Assembly (NCBI GenBank): GCA_031761405.1
Contig: JASEVX010000011.1
Coordinates: 22,150,003-22,214,002, forward strand
From: Serripes groenlandicus
Taxonomy: Eukaryota; Mollusca; Bivalvia; Cardiida; Cardiidae
Length of the DNA: 64,000 nt
Reading direction: 5' to 3'
A model generated the notes under the pieces. It did no database searches. It saw only the letters and a program-made list of their open reading frames with translations, and was not told the origin of the DNA. Shown here piece after piece: positions 12,936 through 27,000 of this stretch. Made by a program: the position numbers and the translations under genes. Each line of letters starts with the position of its first letter. Position 1 is the first letter of the stretch.

Positions 12936-14125
12936 AACAAGAGCGCTGCGGAGCGAACGCCAACGCTTGTCTGTTTTTTCTAAGTCGAAAAAGAAGCACT
13001 TTTGAATAATGATTATAGCCAGATTTATGTGACTTGGTATAGACATGTGTATTTGCTACTAGGAGCATGTGTACCAAGTTTCATTTGAAAATGTTAAACT
13101 GTGTTTGAGTTATGGGCAAGGTTAACTTTTTGTATGAATTTCCAAGTCCAACAAGAGTACCAAATGTCACAAAATACGCCTGTCCTGTTTTTTTGAGACC
13201 AATAAAGTATAGTGATAATTGGTTGTACATTAGGACAAATTTAGAGAGCAGACACTGATAGTACAGTTTTGTCCATTTCGAGGGTCATAAGTGTGTAGTG
13301 ACTAAGATAACGTGGTAAGTTATCGAACTTGTCCAAGATAGTATGCCAATATACATTCTGACCAAATTTGGTGATGATTGGACAAAGGCTTCTAAAGTTA
13401 TTGAGCTGACAAGACCAATTTTAGGTAATTTCTATAATTAAAGGGCAATAACTCTTGATTGACTAAAGCGATATGGCTAGTTATCGAACCTGTCCGAGAT
13501 ATTATGCCAATACAAATTCTGACTAAATTTGGTGATGATTACACAAAGGCTTCTAAAGTTATTGAGCTGACAAGACCAATTTTAGGTAATTTCTTTAATA
13601 AAAGGGCAATAACTCTTGATTGACTTAATAGCGATATGGCTAGTTATCGAACTTGTCCAAGATATTATCCCAATACACATTCTGACCAAACTTGGTGATG
13701 ATTTGACAAAGGCTTCTTAAGTTATTGAGCTGACAAGACCAATTTTGGGTAATTTCTATAATTAAAGGGCGATAACTCTTGATTGACTAAAGGGATATGG
13801 CTGGTGATGATTGGACAAAGGCTTTTTAAGTTATTGAGCTGACAACATACTGGACGCCGCCCGTACGCCGCAGGTAAAACTATAATACGATCTATTTTTT
13901 CAAAACGGGCGTATAAAAAGGGACATAACTGAATAATTATTAAAGCCAGTGTAATATGACTTGGTATAGACATGCATATTGCTTCTAGGAACATGTGTAC
14001 CAAGTTTCATTTGAATATGTGTAACCGTTTTTGAGTTATGAGGTAAGGTTAAAGTTTTGTGACGACGACGCAGATGCCAAGAGTATCACAATACTGTTTT
14101 ATTTCTTCGAAAAACAGCCAAGCTA
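12936..14125 (+). repeat. Nested tandem-core elements
   Basis: An outer element (12936-13135 plus 13918-14125, phrases 'GACTTGGTATAGACATG' and 'TTTGAGTTATG') is interrupted by an inner one (about 13144-13917) of 150-bp units with 'GATATGGCTAGTTATCGAAC', flanked by AAATACGCCTGTCCTG and AAACGGGCGTATAAAA caps. Confidence 0.65.
14098..14103 (-). terminator. Candidate polyadenylation signal AATAAA
   Basis: AATAAA on the minus strand, about 255 bases beyond the stop codon and the first such hexamer I found downstream. It lies inside a repeat, and a 3' UTR using it would include a deleted MITE (14161-14285). Weak evidence. Confidence 0.3.
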
Positions 14126-14160
14126 ATAAAGGAAAAATTGCTCATTTTAAGCACAACTGT

Positions 14161-15000
14161 TTAACCCTTTCCCTCATATAGATGCTTTCTGACACCTCAT
14201 CATGAGCAATTTCTTTTTTTGCCACAATTTTTTCATAAGTTAGATGCATCAAAAGGTGTCTGTATAATGTCGGAAAGTTTCAATGAATAATATGACCGAT
14301 ACGTTGGGATTCAAGACCAATTCACTCCATCTCATCTAGGCCTCTGAATTATCATTCTATCTTTTCCGTTTCTTCTTCGCGTTTTCCAGTTTCTTCATCC
14401 TGTTTGACACTTGTTTCTCCAGCTCGGTAGTTTTCTGTTTAAGTCGTCGCTGTATAGTGTTCATTTCCGTTTGAATCTGTTCCGTCATTTCTTCTAATAC
14501 ATTGTGTTGATTTGCCTACAAGAGAGGCAAAACCTCTACCTCAGAGTAATTTCTTCTTTTGTCTTAAAAAGTCTTTTGTTGCAGAGGCATTAGAAAGTGT
14601 TTTTTTGTATATGGGTAAGACTAAAATACTTAAATTTGGTAAACGTTATGTAATAAAAAATGGAAAATGTTTCTCCAAATTGGAAAAACCTACAAAGAGG
14701 ATATCAAGTAATAAAAAGTCAACCATTTCCCACATACAATAAATTTTCAGCAGACAACATTGAAAATATGTGGGCAAAACAAAGGAAAATTTCGAGAAAC
14801 GAAAGTATGATAGAGCTGTGGCAAAAGCAGAGCGCATTCACATTTTGCCACAATGTTTTCAAGTTATCTGCTGCAGATACATCAAAAAGTGTTAACCTTT
14901 CCCACATCCAGACGTGAGGCCTCTTTTTGCCTCACTGTTTTCAACTCCATTCAAAACTTGTACTCCCAAATGTGTTACTTGTGGGAAAGGATTAAAAAAT
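14161..15000. repeat. Deleted MITE copies around the last exon
   Basis: 14161-14285 is a deletion copy downstream of the stop codon. 14560-14640, 14719-14904 and 14905-15000 are fragments inside the last intron. Confidence 0.55.
14357..14515 (-). CDS. Exon 21 (coiled coil, basic C-terminus, stop)
   Basis: 159 nt including TAG at 14359-14357, acceptor TTGTAG. It encodes a Gln/Glu/Lys/Leu helix (LEEMTEQIQTEMNTIQRRLK and onward) ending in KKLENAKKKRKR. The terminal KKKRKR (1903-1908) looks like a nuclear localisation signal. Confidence 0.87.
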   Translation of the reverse strand, partial: ANQHNVLEEMTEQIQTEMNTIQRRLKQKTTELEKQVSNRMKKLENAKKKRKR

Positions 15001-18000
15001 AATTGTTATTCAGGGTCCAGTTCCACCAGCCCTATTTAGTGCTAATTCAACTTTCATTTATAGAGATTTTATATGTTTTTGCCTTGTTGTTTACAGTCGT
15101 CTGCTGCAGATTTCTTGTATGAGGGAAAGGTTTAACTCCCCATTTGAAAGAAACATACCAGCAAGTTTAACGTATCTTCCTCCATTTTCTTCTTTTCTTC
15201 TTTTTGCTGTCTACTCTTCTCCAATTTAGCCTGAAATGAAAGATTTTTGTTATCCTTTTTAAACTTTGTAAATCCTTTTTAAACTTTGTAAATCCTTTTC
15301 TTGATGAAAATAATTTTGTTTTATGCTGTGTTACACAAATGTTCAGTTATATCATATCATTTCCTTGGTAAGTTACTAATATTCCTGGTCCATTTATACT
15401 GACAACAGCAAATCAGTGACAATGGTAACCCCACAATCCTGACTGCCAAGGAACGAAAGTCATAACTTTCCGTTTTTTAAAGTCTTGGGTATGAACTGGC
15501 CAGAGATTGAACCCCACCACCTCCCCTACCGAGGCAGACGCTCTACCACTTCACAGCCAATGCAATCTGACAAAGACGACTTTAAGCACTTAACCATATA
15601 TTACAAATCTGCAGCAGACCACTTTGAAAAGGAGTACAGTAAGCAAAACTACGGAGAATCTCTATAATTGAAAGTGTTATTATGGAATCGAGTTGAAAGC
15701 ATTTTGGTGAAAGGAGCAATTGCCCATAGGTTTTCTAAAATCGCCTGCTGCAGAGGTGTCAGAAAGCGTCTGTATGTGGAAAAGGGTTAACATTTTATAC
15801 TTTTACCTCTCTTCTTGCCGTTTCCTCTGCTGTGTGGTACTTTTTGCACAAATTAAATGTTCTGTTGTGACCTTTTTCCCCACAGTTACCGCATGTTATG
15901 TTTGAATTCTTCATATGAGATGGGGATTGGTCAACTTGGGTCATTTGACTGGTAGAGGGCACTTGTGATTGGTCAAGGTTAGTCACATGACTTAAAGTTG
16001 GCGCTTGTAATTGGTCAAAATGTTGTCTGGTACTATTTGGCTGGGTATTCAAAAGATCAGGGAGATCATCATCATCTATCTGTATCACTGAAATTATATA
16101 AGCAAACAAACTGTTATTTGACCCTTTCTCACATACAACAAAAATTCAGGAGATGATTTTGAAAACATATAGGTTTAAATATGGAATATCTCTGTATATT
16201 ATACAAACAACAAGGAATCCGCCGTGGCCAAGTTGTTAGTGTCTGTGATTTTGAACCAGGATGGGTTTAATCCCCAGTTGCGGCGCTTCAGGATGGAGTG
16301 CCCTTGGGCAAGGCACATTTCCTAGCCTAGTACTGGTTTGTTTACCCAGGAATCATAAATAAGTGAACTGTCGCCATAACTTCAATTATGTTGAAATGGC
16401 ATAAACCAAATATGCAGCAGATGACTGAAAATATATAAGTAAAAATATGGTAAATCTCTGTATGTGAAAGCATAGTTTTAGTATAGACAAAAAACATAGT
16501 GACCAAAGGAGAAATTGCTAATAATGAGCAACTTCTCATTTTGCCACTTCAAAGCTCCGCTGCTGCAGACGTTTCGAAATGGGTCTACAAGTGGGAAAAG
16601 CTTAAAATCAAACAAAAACTATAAGATGCATATGTCTTTCCAATTGCTGTCATAATGTCATCTTCTCACAGAGGCCAATCATCCTTGGAAGTTTGGAAGA
16701 ATCTGGATCAAAGGAATCTTGAGATATTCAGCGGAAAAACAAATTTGAATTTGACGGCCCATACGACCTGGACCTTTGACTGTCAAGTAGGGATCGTTTA
16801 CAATCAGAGTACAATCATCTTGTGAAGATTCTTGGTCAAAGGGTTCTTGAGAAATTGAGCAGAAACAAATTTGACCTTTAACCCAGTGACCTGCAAAACA
16901 ATATGGAAAATTAACTCAATAATTCCAATCATCCTATGCGTTTTCAACTCTTGGACATTTTGTTCATGAGGTATTAAGTGGAATCAGTTTTGACCTTTAA
17001 GGCCCATGTGACCTTGAACTTCTACCCCATGACCATCAATAGGGATTATATACTCAATAATTCCAATCATCCTAGGTAGTGTGAAGGCCCTTGGACGTAG
17101 GGTTCTCGAGATATTGAGTGGAACAAAATTGATCTACATGGCCACTGTGAACTTGACCTTTGACCCAGCGACCATCAAAACAACAGGGATCATCTACTTT
17201 AGGGCAATCACCCCATTAAGTTTGAATACATGTTAGTAAGTCAAGTGAAGAACAGACAGAAGTGATCCCCATTTGTCTCCCTGTTGATATAACAATATGG
17301 GAAGTAAAGTCCAATCTGTGTGAGACCAAGAGACCAATCTGTTCTTTGTCACTGGTGGTCTTTAATTGCAGGGTCATTTATGTAGAATATGAGTTATTGG
17401 GAAAATAAAAGTGTGGTTGCTTTAGACAGGGAATTGCTATACAAAGATATACTTTAGCACAGGTTTGACTGTACATGAGACAAATTTGTGACGTTAGTTT
17501 TGGACACCTTATGATCCCTGTCTTATATCAGTCAAACAAAAGTCTTTAACCCTGTCGATTATACAAACGCTTTTTAAAGCCTCTGCAGCAGACGACTTTT
17601 GAAAACATTTTGCCAAAGGAGAAATTGCTTATACTGAGCAATTTCTCCTTTCCCCACAATGTTTTCAATTTAATTAAACAATTGTTCTTTCATTTACAGA
17701 GTTTCCAATATTTTTTATTAAATGTTTTTAAACTCGTCTGCTGTGGATCTTTTTAATGCGAGAAAGGGTTAAAGAAAATGTGCTGAAAACATGAAATATT
17801 TAACCCTTACCAGCTTACATTTCTACAACAGAAGGTTTGAAAAGGTAAAGGCAAAAAAAGAGAAAATCATTAAACCCTTTCCATCATATAGACACTTTCT
17901 GATGCCTCTTTAGCAGACAGCTTTTTGAAAACATAGTGTGATTATTGAATGGGGCAGAAAACATTGGTCAGTGTGAGAATTTTGACCTTTTGCCTCAATG

Positions 18001-21000
18001 CTTTCAAGTTGCAGATGTGTCAAAACTAGGGATGGGAACGAATACTGAAAATCGATATTCGAATATTCGTTTTTCAAATAAAAAAATCGGTATCCGAATT
18101 GGTAGAGCTACTATTCCATTTCTTTTTTCAAATAATGGCTAATTTCCAAGTATAGGTATAAACTATTGTTTACGTATATATTGCATGTTTTTAACAACAG
18201 ATATATTTGAATTTCATATAAAAAGCTTAGGGAGTTGGGAGATATTTCGTTTATTTATTTTTTACCGATTTCGCATAGTCAATTAACCGCGTGTTGGAAA
18301 AGAACAGAATGGCGGAAAATTCTAACATCGACTATATTTTGGTTAAGCTGGGAGGGTTTTAGGGAACCTGACTTAAATTTCGTAATTATATGCACACTGT
18401 CACCGTTTATACATGTGTGTTTCAAAAATAAACACACGATAAGAACTTGGATAAATGTATGTGTGACAATTATCGATTTTATAATTGTTACTTAAGGTTT
18501 GACATACGTTGTAAAAACACAACACACGACACATACACACTCTTAATCACTTCAGCCTTAATTATGATAAGCTCCACCCCGCGACCTCTGTCAGAATCTT
18601 ACTAAAAACTTTTGGTCATTTTTTTTTTTAATTTCTTAAAAAAAATTTAAACTGAAAACGAATATTCTTATTCGAAAATGGTATTCGAATATTCGTCCCT
18701 TTTTCGAATATTCGAATATTCGTTCCCATCCCTAGTCAAAACCTTCTTTATGTAAGGAACATTAAATATTTGTGCCATTAATCCTCCTAGCATAGAACTT
18801 AATTATTTCAGAGTATAATCTAATTCTGTAAAGTTTGGAGGATTGATTGATTCAAGTTTTATGCCGCTTTTAATTTTTTTTCAGTTACATCATGGTAACC
18901 AGTTCACCTTACCCATGTGTTTCCTGGCATTCTCATACAAGCACTCCACACAACAGACTTTCCAAGCAACTAGCTGCTTTTCAACATAGACTTTAAGCCC
19001 ATTGGTCAAGGACAAATGATTGTTACAGTCATTTAATGAAGTACATGTACATGGTTGCTGTCTACAATTTGAAAACTCAAGCCTTATCCACATACAATAA
19101 AACTGCAGTGCAATGACTTCGAAAACATTAAGGCAAAAATATTGAAGATATCTACAATTGAAAGTATAAAGATTAAAAGAGTTGAAAAACACATCTTTAA
19201 AAGTTGTCTGATGTTGATGTTTAACCCTTTCCCTCATATAGACGCTTTCTGATGCCTTTGCAGCAGACGGCTTTTTGAAAACATAGTCACAAAAGAAGAA
19301 ATTGCCACAATATTTTCCACTTTTAGTCATAGGTTATCCATTCAATTATAGAGATTTTCTATTTTTTTACAAAATGTGTTCCAAGTCGTCTGCTGCAGAA
19401 TTATTGTATGAGGGAAAGGGTTAAAATGGGTCTGCTGCATGTGGGGAAGGGTAAAACAACCTGGATGAATCTGTGTATTATTGATGGGTCTTTGATCTTC
19501 GATGTGAGTTATTAAACTTCTGCTTGATGATGCTTCCTGTCTTGTATCTATTTGACTTCTGGACACGCTAAACCTTTCCATCTGTAACTGTCTGTACTCA
19601 TTCAACTGATAGTAGAAAATAACAAGATACCGCTGAAGACGGTAAGGCCGGATTGTCGGCAATTTGACCTTGAAAATCGACAAACCAAGGTCAAGGTCAA
19701 AGTAACCATAGAAATCAATAGAACTTGTTACCTTCATGCAAAGTTTCAAGTTTGTTACCCTTTCCAGTGCTGAGATTTTGCCTCAACCTGAAACTTTAAC
19801 CAAAATGTTGACGGACAGACAGACGGACATCGCCAATCTATAGAAGGGAATTGCTAGAGCAATCCGGCCAAAAATTGTTTTGGAATTTCTGTTCAAATAT
19901 TTTTAATTGATATCACCATGTTTCCTTGGTAAGTTACCACAACTACTGGTCCATTTATCCTAACACCAGGGAGACAGTCGTAATACTAAACCCTGATTGC
20001 CGAGTGTCAATGAGGGAAAACCATTACCACCATTTTTAAAGTCTTTGATATGACCTGGCCAGTGATACATGTGTATTATGCATCATTAGACACTTGAATC
20101 GGACAGTCTACCACTACAAAAGCCATCAGTGCAGTCAAATCAACAGATGGCAATTATTTCAATATGCCCCAGGACCAGGGAGGGGGCATAGTCATCTTTC
20201 TAATCCAATGATACTTCTTAGATTAGAATTTCCATAAGTACCCTCTGATGCTGGCTTCTTAAGAAATAGTAACAGCTACTCTGCAATTTGATTGAATGCC
20301 TAAAAATGTCTTAAAAACAAAAACTGCTAGTAACATAAACATGGCCGCCTCTTACGTAGCAACTGGGGAATTTGATAGTCAACTGCAGAGATTGCTTTGA
20401 ATAAAAAAAGCCACTGTCAAATCATGGGGGCCAGTTCGCCTAATCATATTATATTATTTACGCCTGGATTGACAGCTTGCGTTGATACCTGTGCTCGGCC
20501 TGTCTTATAGGAAGAAATTGTTATATCATATCTAGTAAACCCTTTCCCACATTCATTAAATCTGCAGCAAACGACATTGGTAACATCCTGACCAAAATAT
20601 GAAAAATCTATGTAAATGAAAGTGTAATTGGATATAGTTGAAAACATTGTGGCAAAAAGAGAAATTGCTCATCATTTTTTTTTATAAGTCTGCTGCAAAT
20701 ACATCAAAATGGGTCTGCAATTGGGACTGGTTTAAAGAAGTAACAGTAAAGTTCTGTGAACCTACTGACCAACTCACATAGATTTAATCTATAAAACAGA
20801 TCCCCAACAACATACCTGTGACAAAGCTTTCTCCCTACAAGCCTTGTGCATGGCAACCATCTTTTTAAAACCTACATCCCCATCATCAGAATTTCTGGCT
20901 GTAGCAGACGTCCCTGCATCTATGTTGTCTCTAGGTTTATCTTGATAAAAATAATACAAAGTTAACCCTTTCCCTCATATAGACACTTTCTGACGCCTCT

Positions 21001-24000
21001 GCAGCAGACAGCTTTTTGAAAACATAGTGACAAAAGAAGAAATTGCACAAAACGTGCAATTTCTCCTTTTGCCACAATGTTTTCCACTTTTTGTCATAGG
21101 TTATCCATTTAATTATGGAGATTTTCTATGTTTTGACAAAATACGTTCAAAGTCGTCTGCTGCAGAATTGTCGTATGAGGGGAAGGGTTAAATCTTTACC
21201 ACATTCAACAAATCGGCAACAGACAACTTTGAAAACATAAGGCAAAAATATGGCAAATCTCTTTGAATTAGAGTATAGTTATTGAATAAAGATGAAGAAA
21301 GAGGAAAAATTGCTCATTTTGAGCAATTTCTTCTTTTGCCAATGGTTTTTGCAAAATTGTCTGCTGCACATGCGTCTGTAAGTGGATAAAGAGTTTTTAA
21401 CTTATTTCTTGATTTGACATACTAAGTACTTTGAAAATGACGAAAAAACAAATACTAGTAGTGTTTAAAGCAGTGATCACTGCATGTGACATAAAAAGAC
21501 AAAAGTCATAAAAATCTGCTGCAGATAACATCAGGCCCTGGAATCGCTCACCTGAGAATGGGCTATTTAAGAAATAACTCTCTCATGCTCAAGCCAAACA
21601 TGTGGCTTCCAAAGTGTTAACAAGATTTCCCTTAAATTTGGTCTAGTGACCTAGTTTTTGACATGACATGACCCATATTCGAACTTGGCCTAGATATCAT
21701 CAGGACAAACTTTCTGATAAAGTTTCAACATGCTCAAGTTTAAAATGCGGCTTCCAGTGTTAACAAGATTTTCCTTAAATTTGGCATTGTGACCTAGTTT
21801 TTGACCCGACATGACCCATATTCAAACTTGACCTAGATATCACTAAGTCAAATTTTCCGACATAGTTTCAACATGCTCAAGCCAGAAATGTGGCTTCTAG
21901 AGTGTAAACAAGATTTTCCTTAAATTTGGCCTTGTGACCTAGTTTTTGACCGGACATGACCCATATTCAAAGTTGGCCTAGATATCATCAAGACAAACTT
22001 TCTGACAAAGTTTCAACATGCTCAAGTTTAAAATGTGGCTTCCAGAGTGTTAACAAGATTTTCCTTCAATTTGGCCTCATGACCTAGTTTTTGACCGGAC
22101 ATGACCCAGTTTAGAACTTGGCCTAGATATCACCAAGACAAACTTTCTGACAAAGTTTCAACATGCTCAAGTTTAAAATGTGGCTTCCAGAGTGTTAACA
22201 AGATTTTCCTTCAATTTGGCCTCATGACCTAGTTTTTGACCGGACATGACCCATATTCGAAGTTGGCCTAGATATCATCAAGACAAACTTTCTGACAAAG
22301 TTTCAACATGCTCAAGTTTAAAATGTGGCTTCCAGAGTGTTAACAAGATTTTCCTTCAATTTGGCCTCATGACCTAGTTTTTGACCGGCCATGACCCATA
22401 TTCAAACTTGGCCTAGATATCATCAAGACAAACTTTCTGACAAAGTTTCAACATGCTCAAGTTTAAAATGTGGCTTCCAGAGTGTTAACAATATTTTCCT
22501 TCAATTTGGCCTCATGACCTAGTTTTTGACCGGACATGACCCATATTCGAAGTTGGCCTAGATATCATCAAGACAAACTTTCTGACAAAGTTTCAACATG
22601 CTCAAGTTTAAAATGTGGCTTCCAGAGTGTTAACAAGATTTTCCTTCAATTTGGCCTCATGACCTAGTTTTTGACCGGCCATGACCCATATTCAAACTTG
22701 GCCTAGATATCATCAAGACAAACTTTCTGACAAAGTTTCAACATGCTCAAGTTTAAAATGTGGCTTCCAGAGTGTTAACAAGATTTTCCTTCAATTTGGC
22801 CTCATGACCTAGTTTTTGACCGGACATGACCCAGTTTAGAACTTGGCCTAGATTTGATGGAGATATATGTTCTGATAAACTTTCATAAAGATTGGATGCA
22901 AAATGTTGCCTCTAGAGTAGTAACAAGCAAATGTTGCGACGAACGACGGTCGACGGACAAAAGGCGATCACAATAACTCACCTTGAGCACTACGTGCTCT
23001 GCTGAGCTAAAAATGTGAAATATCTCTTTAAGTAAATGCATTATCATTGAATAATATTAAAGCCACTATGAACAATTTCTTCTTTTGTCACATTGCTTTA
23101 AAAAACTTATGACAATACGACTAGCCCACAATTGAGCATATTGTTCTGAGTTTTCCCACATACTATAAATCTGCAGCAGAGGACTTTGAAAACATCTAGG
23201 AAAATTCTTTTTAAGTAGAAATTGTGAGCAATATCTCTCAAAGTTTTCAAAAGTCTTCTGCTGCAGAGGCATCATAGGGCATCTGTTTGTGGGAAAGGGT
23301 TAACTTGCTGCAGAGGCATCATAGAGCATCTGTATGTTGGAATTGGTTACTACTGCAGAGGCATCATAAAGTGTCTGTTTGTGGGAAAGGGTTACTGTTG
23401 CAGAGGCAGAGTGTTGCTGCTGCAGAAGACATAAAGCAAGCATCTGTATGTGGGAAAGTGTTAACTCTTACAGAGGCAGATAAAGCATCTGTATGTGGGA
23501 AAGGGTTAACTCTTGCAGAGGCAGATAAAGCGTCTGTATGTGGGAAAGTGTTAACTCTTGCAGAGGCAGATAAAGCATCTGTATGTGGGAAAGTGTTAAC
23601 TCTTGCAGAGGCAGATAAAGCATCTGTATGTGGGTAAGGGTTAACTCTTGCAGAGGCAGATAAAGCGTCTGTATGTGGGAAAGGGTTAACTCTTGCAGAG
23701 GCAGATAAAGCATCTGTATGTGGGTAAGGGTTAACTCTTGCAGAGGCAGATAAAGTGTCTGTATGTGGGAAAGGGTTAACTCTTGCAGAGGCAAATAAAG
23801 CATCTGTATGTGGGAAAGGGTTAACTCTTGCAGAGGCAAATAAAGCATCTGTATGTGGGTAAGGGTTAACTCTTGCAGAGGCAGATAAAGTGTCTGTATG
23901 TGGGAAAGGTGGGTTAACTGCTGCACAGGAATCATAAAGTATCTGTGTGGGAAAGAGGGGGTTAACTTTGGTTCATAATCAGTTTAATCTGGGCGATTGA

Positions 24001-27000
24001 GTATGCTTATATATATATATTTAGATCAGCCTATGGTCAAAGGGAAGTAAATCGGATCGGCTTGCTGGGCAGACAATTTTGTCCAGGGAATTTCAGATGA
24101 ATATATAAGACTGAGGTTGGCTCCCATTGGACAATAATGATTTTGTTGAAAGTTGAAAGTGATTTTCATAAAGTTGAATAACCTCTGACTGATTTATAAC
24201 CAAAATAGTGTTTGCTTTTAGCTATGTTGACACTCTAATAGCCATTTTCAGAACATGCTGTATTTTCTGAAATTGAAAGTAAAATTCAGTGTGGGATAAG
24301 GGTGACCTTTGATTTGACCTCCTAGCTCTGTCAAAAAACGGTGAACATGTGGGTTTGTTTTGCTTTTTTGGTAGTTCTAAGAATAAACTTTAGTTTGATA
24401 TAGGAATATGTGTTAATTCATTTGCTAGTAACGAACCATAACCCATAACGCTATAATTATCGCCTATGGAAAATGATTTACTTCCCTTTGACCTAAAGCA
24501 AGAATTCTGTTTTGGTAGTAATTTTCATTGTCGCTACTTTTGGGTTAGGTACTTTGGCCGTTAGCGGACGAAACTTTCAGACAAGCTCATTTAACCTGTC
24601 AGCAATGAAATACTGTGTGAATACATAGAAACCAACCCACAAAAACCTCTCAGAGGCTCAGAGCAAGTATGGAGGGCTTCAATCAATGAAGGTATTGTTT
24701 TTGTTCTCTGTCAGACTGGGGTAGAATGCTAAAACAACAAGTAACTGGATTGCAAGCAATACCATAGTCCCCTACCGGTTTGCACTAAGTCCAGAAAGGG
24801 GCATAACTCATAAAAAAATTGACGAAATCCCATGAAACGCGAACTTGATCTGTGACACATGATTACAGAGGCATATACAAAATTTCAGCTCAATACCTCA
24901 AAGCATGTAGAAAAAAAATGCGGAAAACGAATATTCTAAGTCCAAAAAGGGGCATAACTCATAAAAAAATTGACGAAATCCCATGAAACGCGAACTTGAT
25001 CTGTGACACATGATTACAGAGGCATATACAAAATTTCAGCTCAATACCTCAAAGCATGTAGAAAAAAAATGCGGAAAACGAATATTCTAAGTCCAAAAAG
25101 GGGCATAACTCATTAAAAAATTGACAAAATCCCAGGAAACGCGAACTTGATCTGTGACACATGATTACAAAGGCATATACAAAATTTCAGCTCAATACCT
25201 CAAAGCATGTAGAAAAAAAGTGCGGAAAACTGATTTGCCGGACTGACTGACTGACTGACAGATGGACTGACGGACGGACGGAGTGCAAACCTAATAGTCC
25301 CCTTCGGCACGCCGGTAGGTGACTAATAACCTGGGAATCTTGTGATGTGAACCAAGCCACATATACAGCAACATATATGACCAGGTACTTCACCTTTCTC
25401 TCAAACACATGCCATGTCATGCATCTTCAGCCAATGACCTGTGGGAACATTTTGGAAAAAGGGGTATAAATTCCTATTTATGAGCAATTTCATTTTGTTC
25501 ACATCAATTTATTTTTACTAAAAACTGGGTTTTGGTCTATTTTTAACATATTCTTGATTGATTTCAACGGATATACATGCAAAGGAATTCTTGCTTAACC
25601 TAAGTCTATCATTTAGAGTGTTCAAATGCCAAAAACAGCTGTAGATTTTGACTGAACCATAACACTTTTTCAGTTACCTCCCTTTTATGATTTCCAAATT
25701 CGACACAAATCGCAGTTCTTTCATATAACTTTGGCCTGATGAGGTTAAATTGAAGCCTTTTCAAGTGAAAATGTCTCGCATATTCTTGTTGGAGTATAAA
25801 ATACATTATTTTGGGACTGCGCGGCAGGAAAAAAAGGGCCATTGGATATCTGCGACAAATGTAAATTCCTCCGCTAGGTCCATTTTGATTAAAATCTGCC
25901 GTGTTCATTGCATCCGGAAAACTTCCATGACTGGGAGCGGTTGGTTGCCCCATTTAGCAGTAGAAATGTATTGGATCTACGCAATTTGCACCTTTTCCAA
26001 GACCCCTTTTCCTGTGTCATTTCTGATAAATCAACCAGCTTTTTGTGTTGAAACCCTAATTTTGCCAAAAATTGGAATTTTTGTGTGCACATTTCTGTGT
26101 ATCCAATGCTTGAATGTGTCCTAGAGACCTCCTTACTATCAAATGAGTTAGTGCTGCAATAGCAACAATCTTTTCTTTCCAGGTTATTACAGCAAAGCAC
26201 GCTTATATTGGCATATTTAAGGATTTTTAACTTCGCACCCTTGCCTTTTATAGTCATAAAAAATAAGAGATGAAGGTGTTCAGTTGTGTATATCAGTGTT
26301 ATTTCAATGTAATTTAGTGGCATGAAGCAGTTCTGCTTCCATGTGAAACAAAATCAGGCCAAAACAGAATTTAATTTGAGAAATATCATCAAAATGTTGT
26401 TTTTTTAAGCAGAAAAAAGGTGTCAAGCCATTAAATTTTCATAAACAAGAGGGCCATGATGGCCCTGGAATCGCTCACCTGATTTTTTTTTTCACTTTAG
26501 CTATATAAGCCCCGCCATCTGGTGGGCATAGTTTCCAACCAATCAACTTGGCTTTAAGGAATCTGATAGAGGGTCACCCTAGGAACATTTCTACAAAATT
26601 ATTTGAAAATCGGCCTGACACTTTTGAAGGAGAAGATTTTTTAAGTTTTCACTATAGCAATAAAAGGCAAAATAGCCCCGCCCCCTGGCGGCCATGTTTT
26701 TCAACCAATCAACATGGCTTGAAGGAATCTGATAGAGGGTCATCCAAGGAACATTTCTACAACATTATTTGAAAATCGGCCCGACACTTTTGGAGGAGAA
26801 GATTTTTTAAGTTTGCACTATAGCTATATAAGGCAAAAAAGCCCTGCCCCCCCCTGGCGGCCATGATTTTCTACCAATCAACATGGCTTAAAGGAATCTG
26901 ATAGCGGGTCATCCAAGGAATATTTCTACAAAATTATTTGAAAATCGGCCTGACACTTTTGGAGGAGAAGATTTTTAAAGTTTTCACTATAGCCATATAA

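Noticed and set aside
1..14300. Second gene downstream of the nuclease gene
   Set aside because: Every longer frame falls in MITEs, SINEs or tandem cores. I found no phase-linked exons on either strand.
23287..23935. Repeat proteins of 116 and 155 residues on opposite strands
   Set aside because: Both are readings of the 45-bp minisatellite, whose unit length is a multiple of three. No start context, splice fit or conserved codon bias.
25609..26323. Overlapping frames of 114-144 codons on both strands
   Set aside because: No motif, no homologous look, and no phase-compatible splice sites that would join them to the gene. I cannot exclude a non-coding transcript.
26548..26772. Plus-strand frame similar to one at 1225-1455
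   Set aside because: Both lie in units of the same tandem-core family, and the shared peptide reflects shared repeat DNA.
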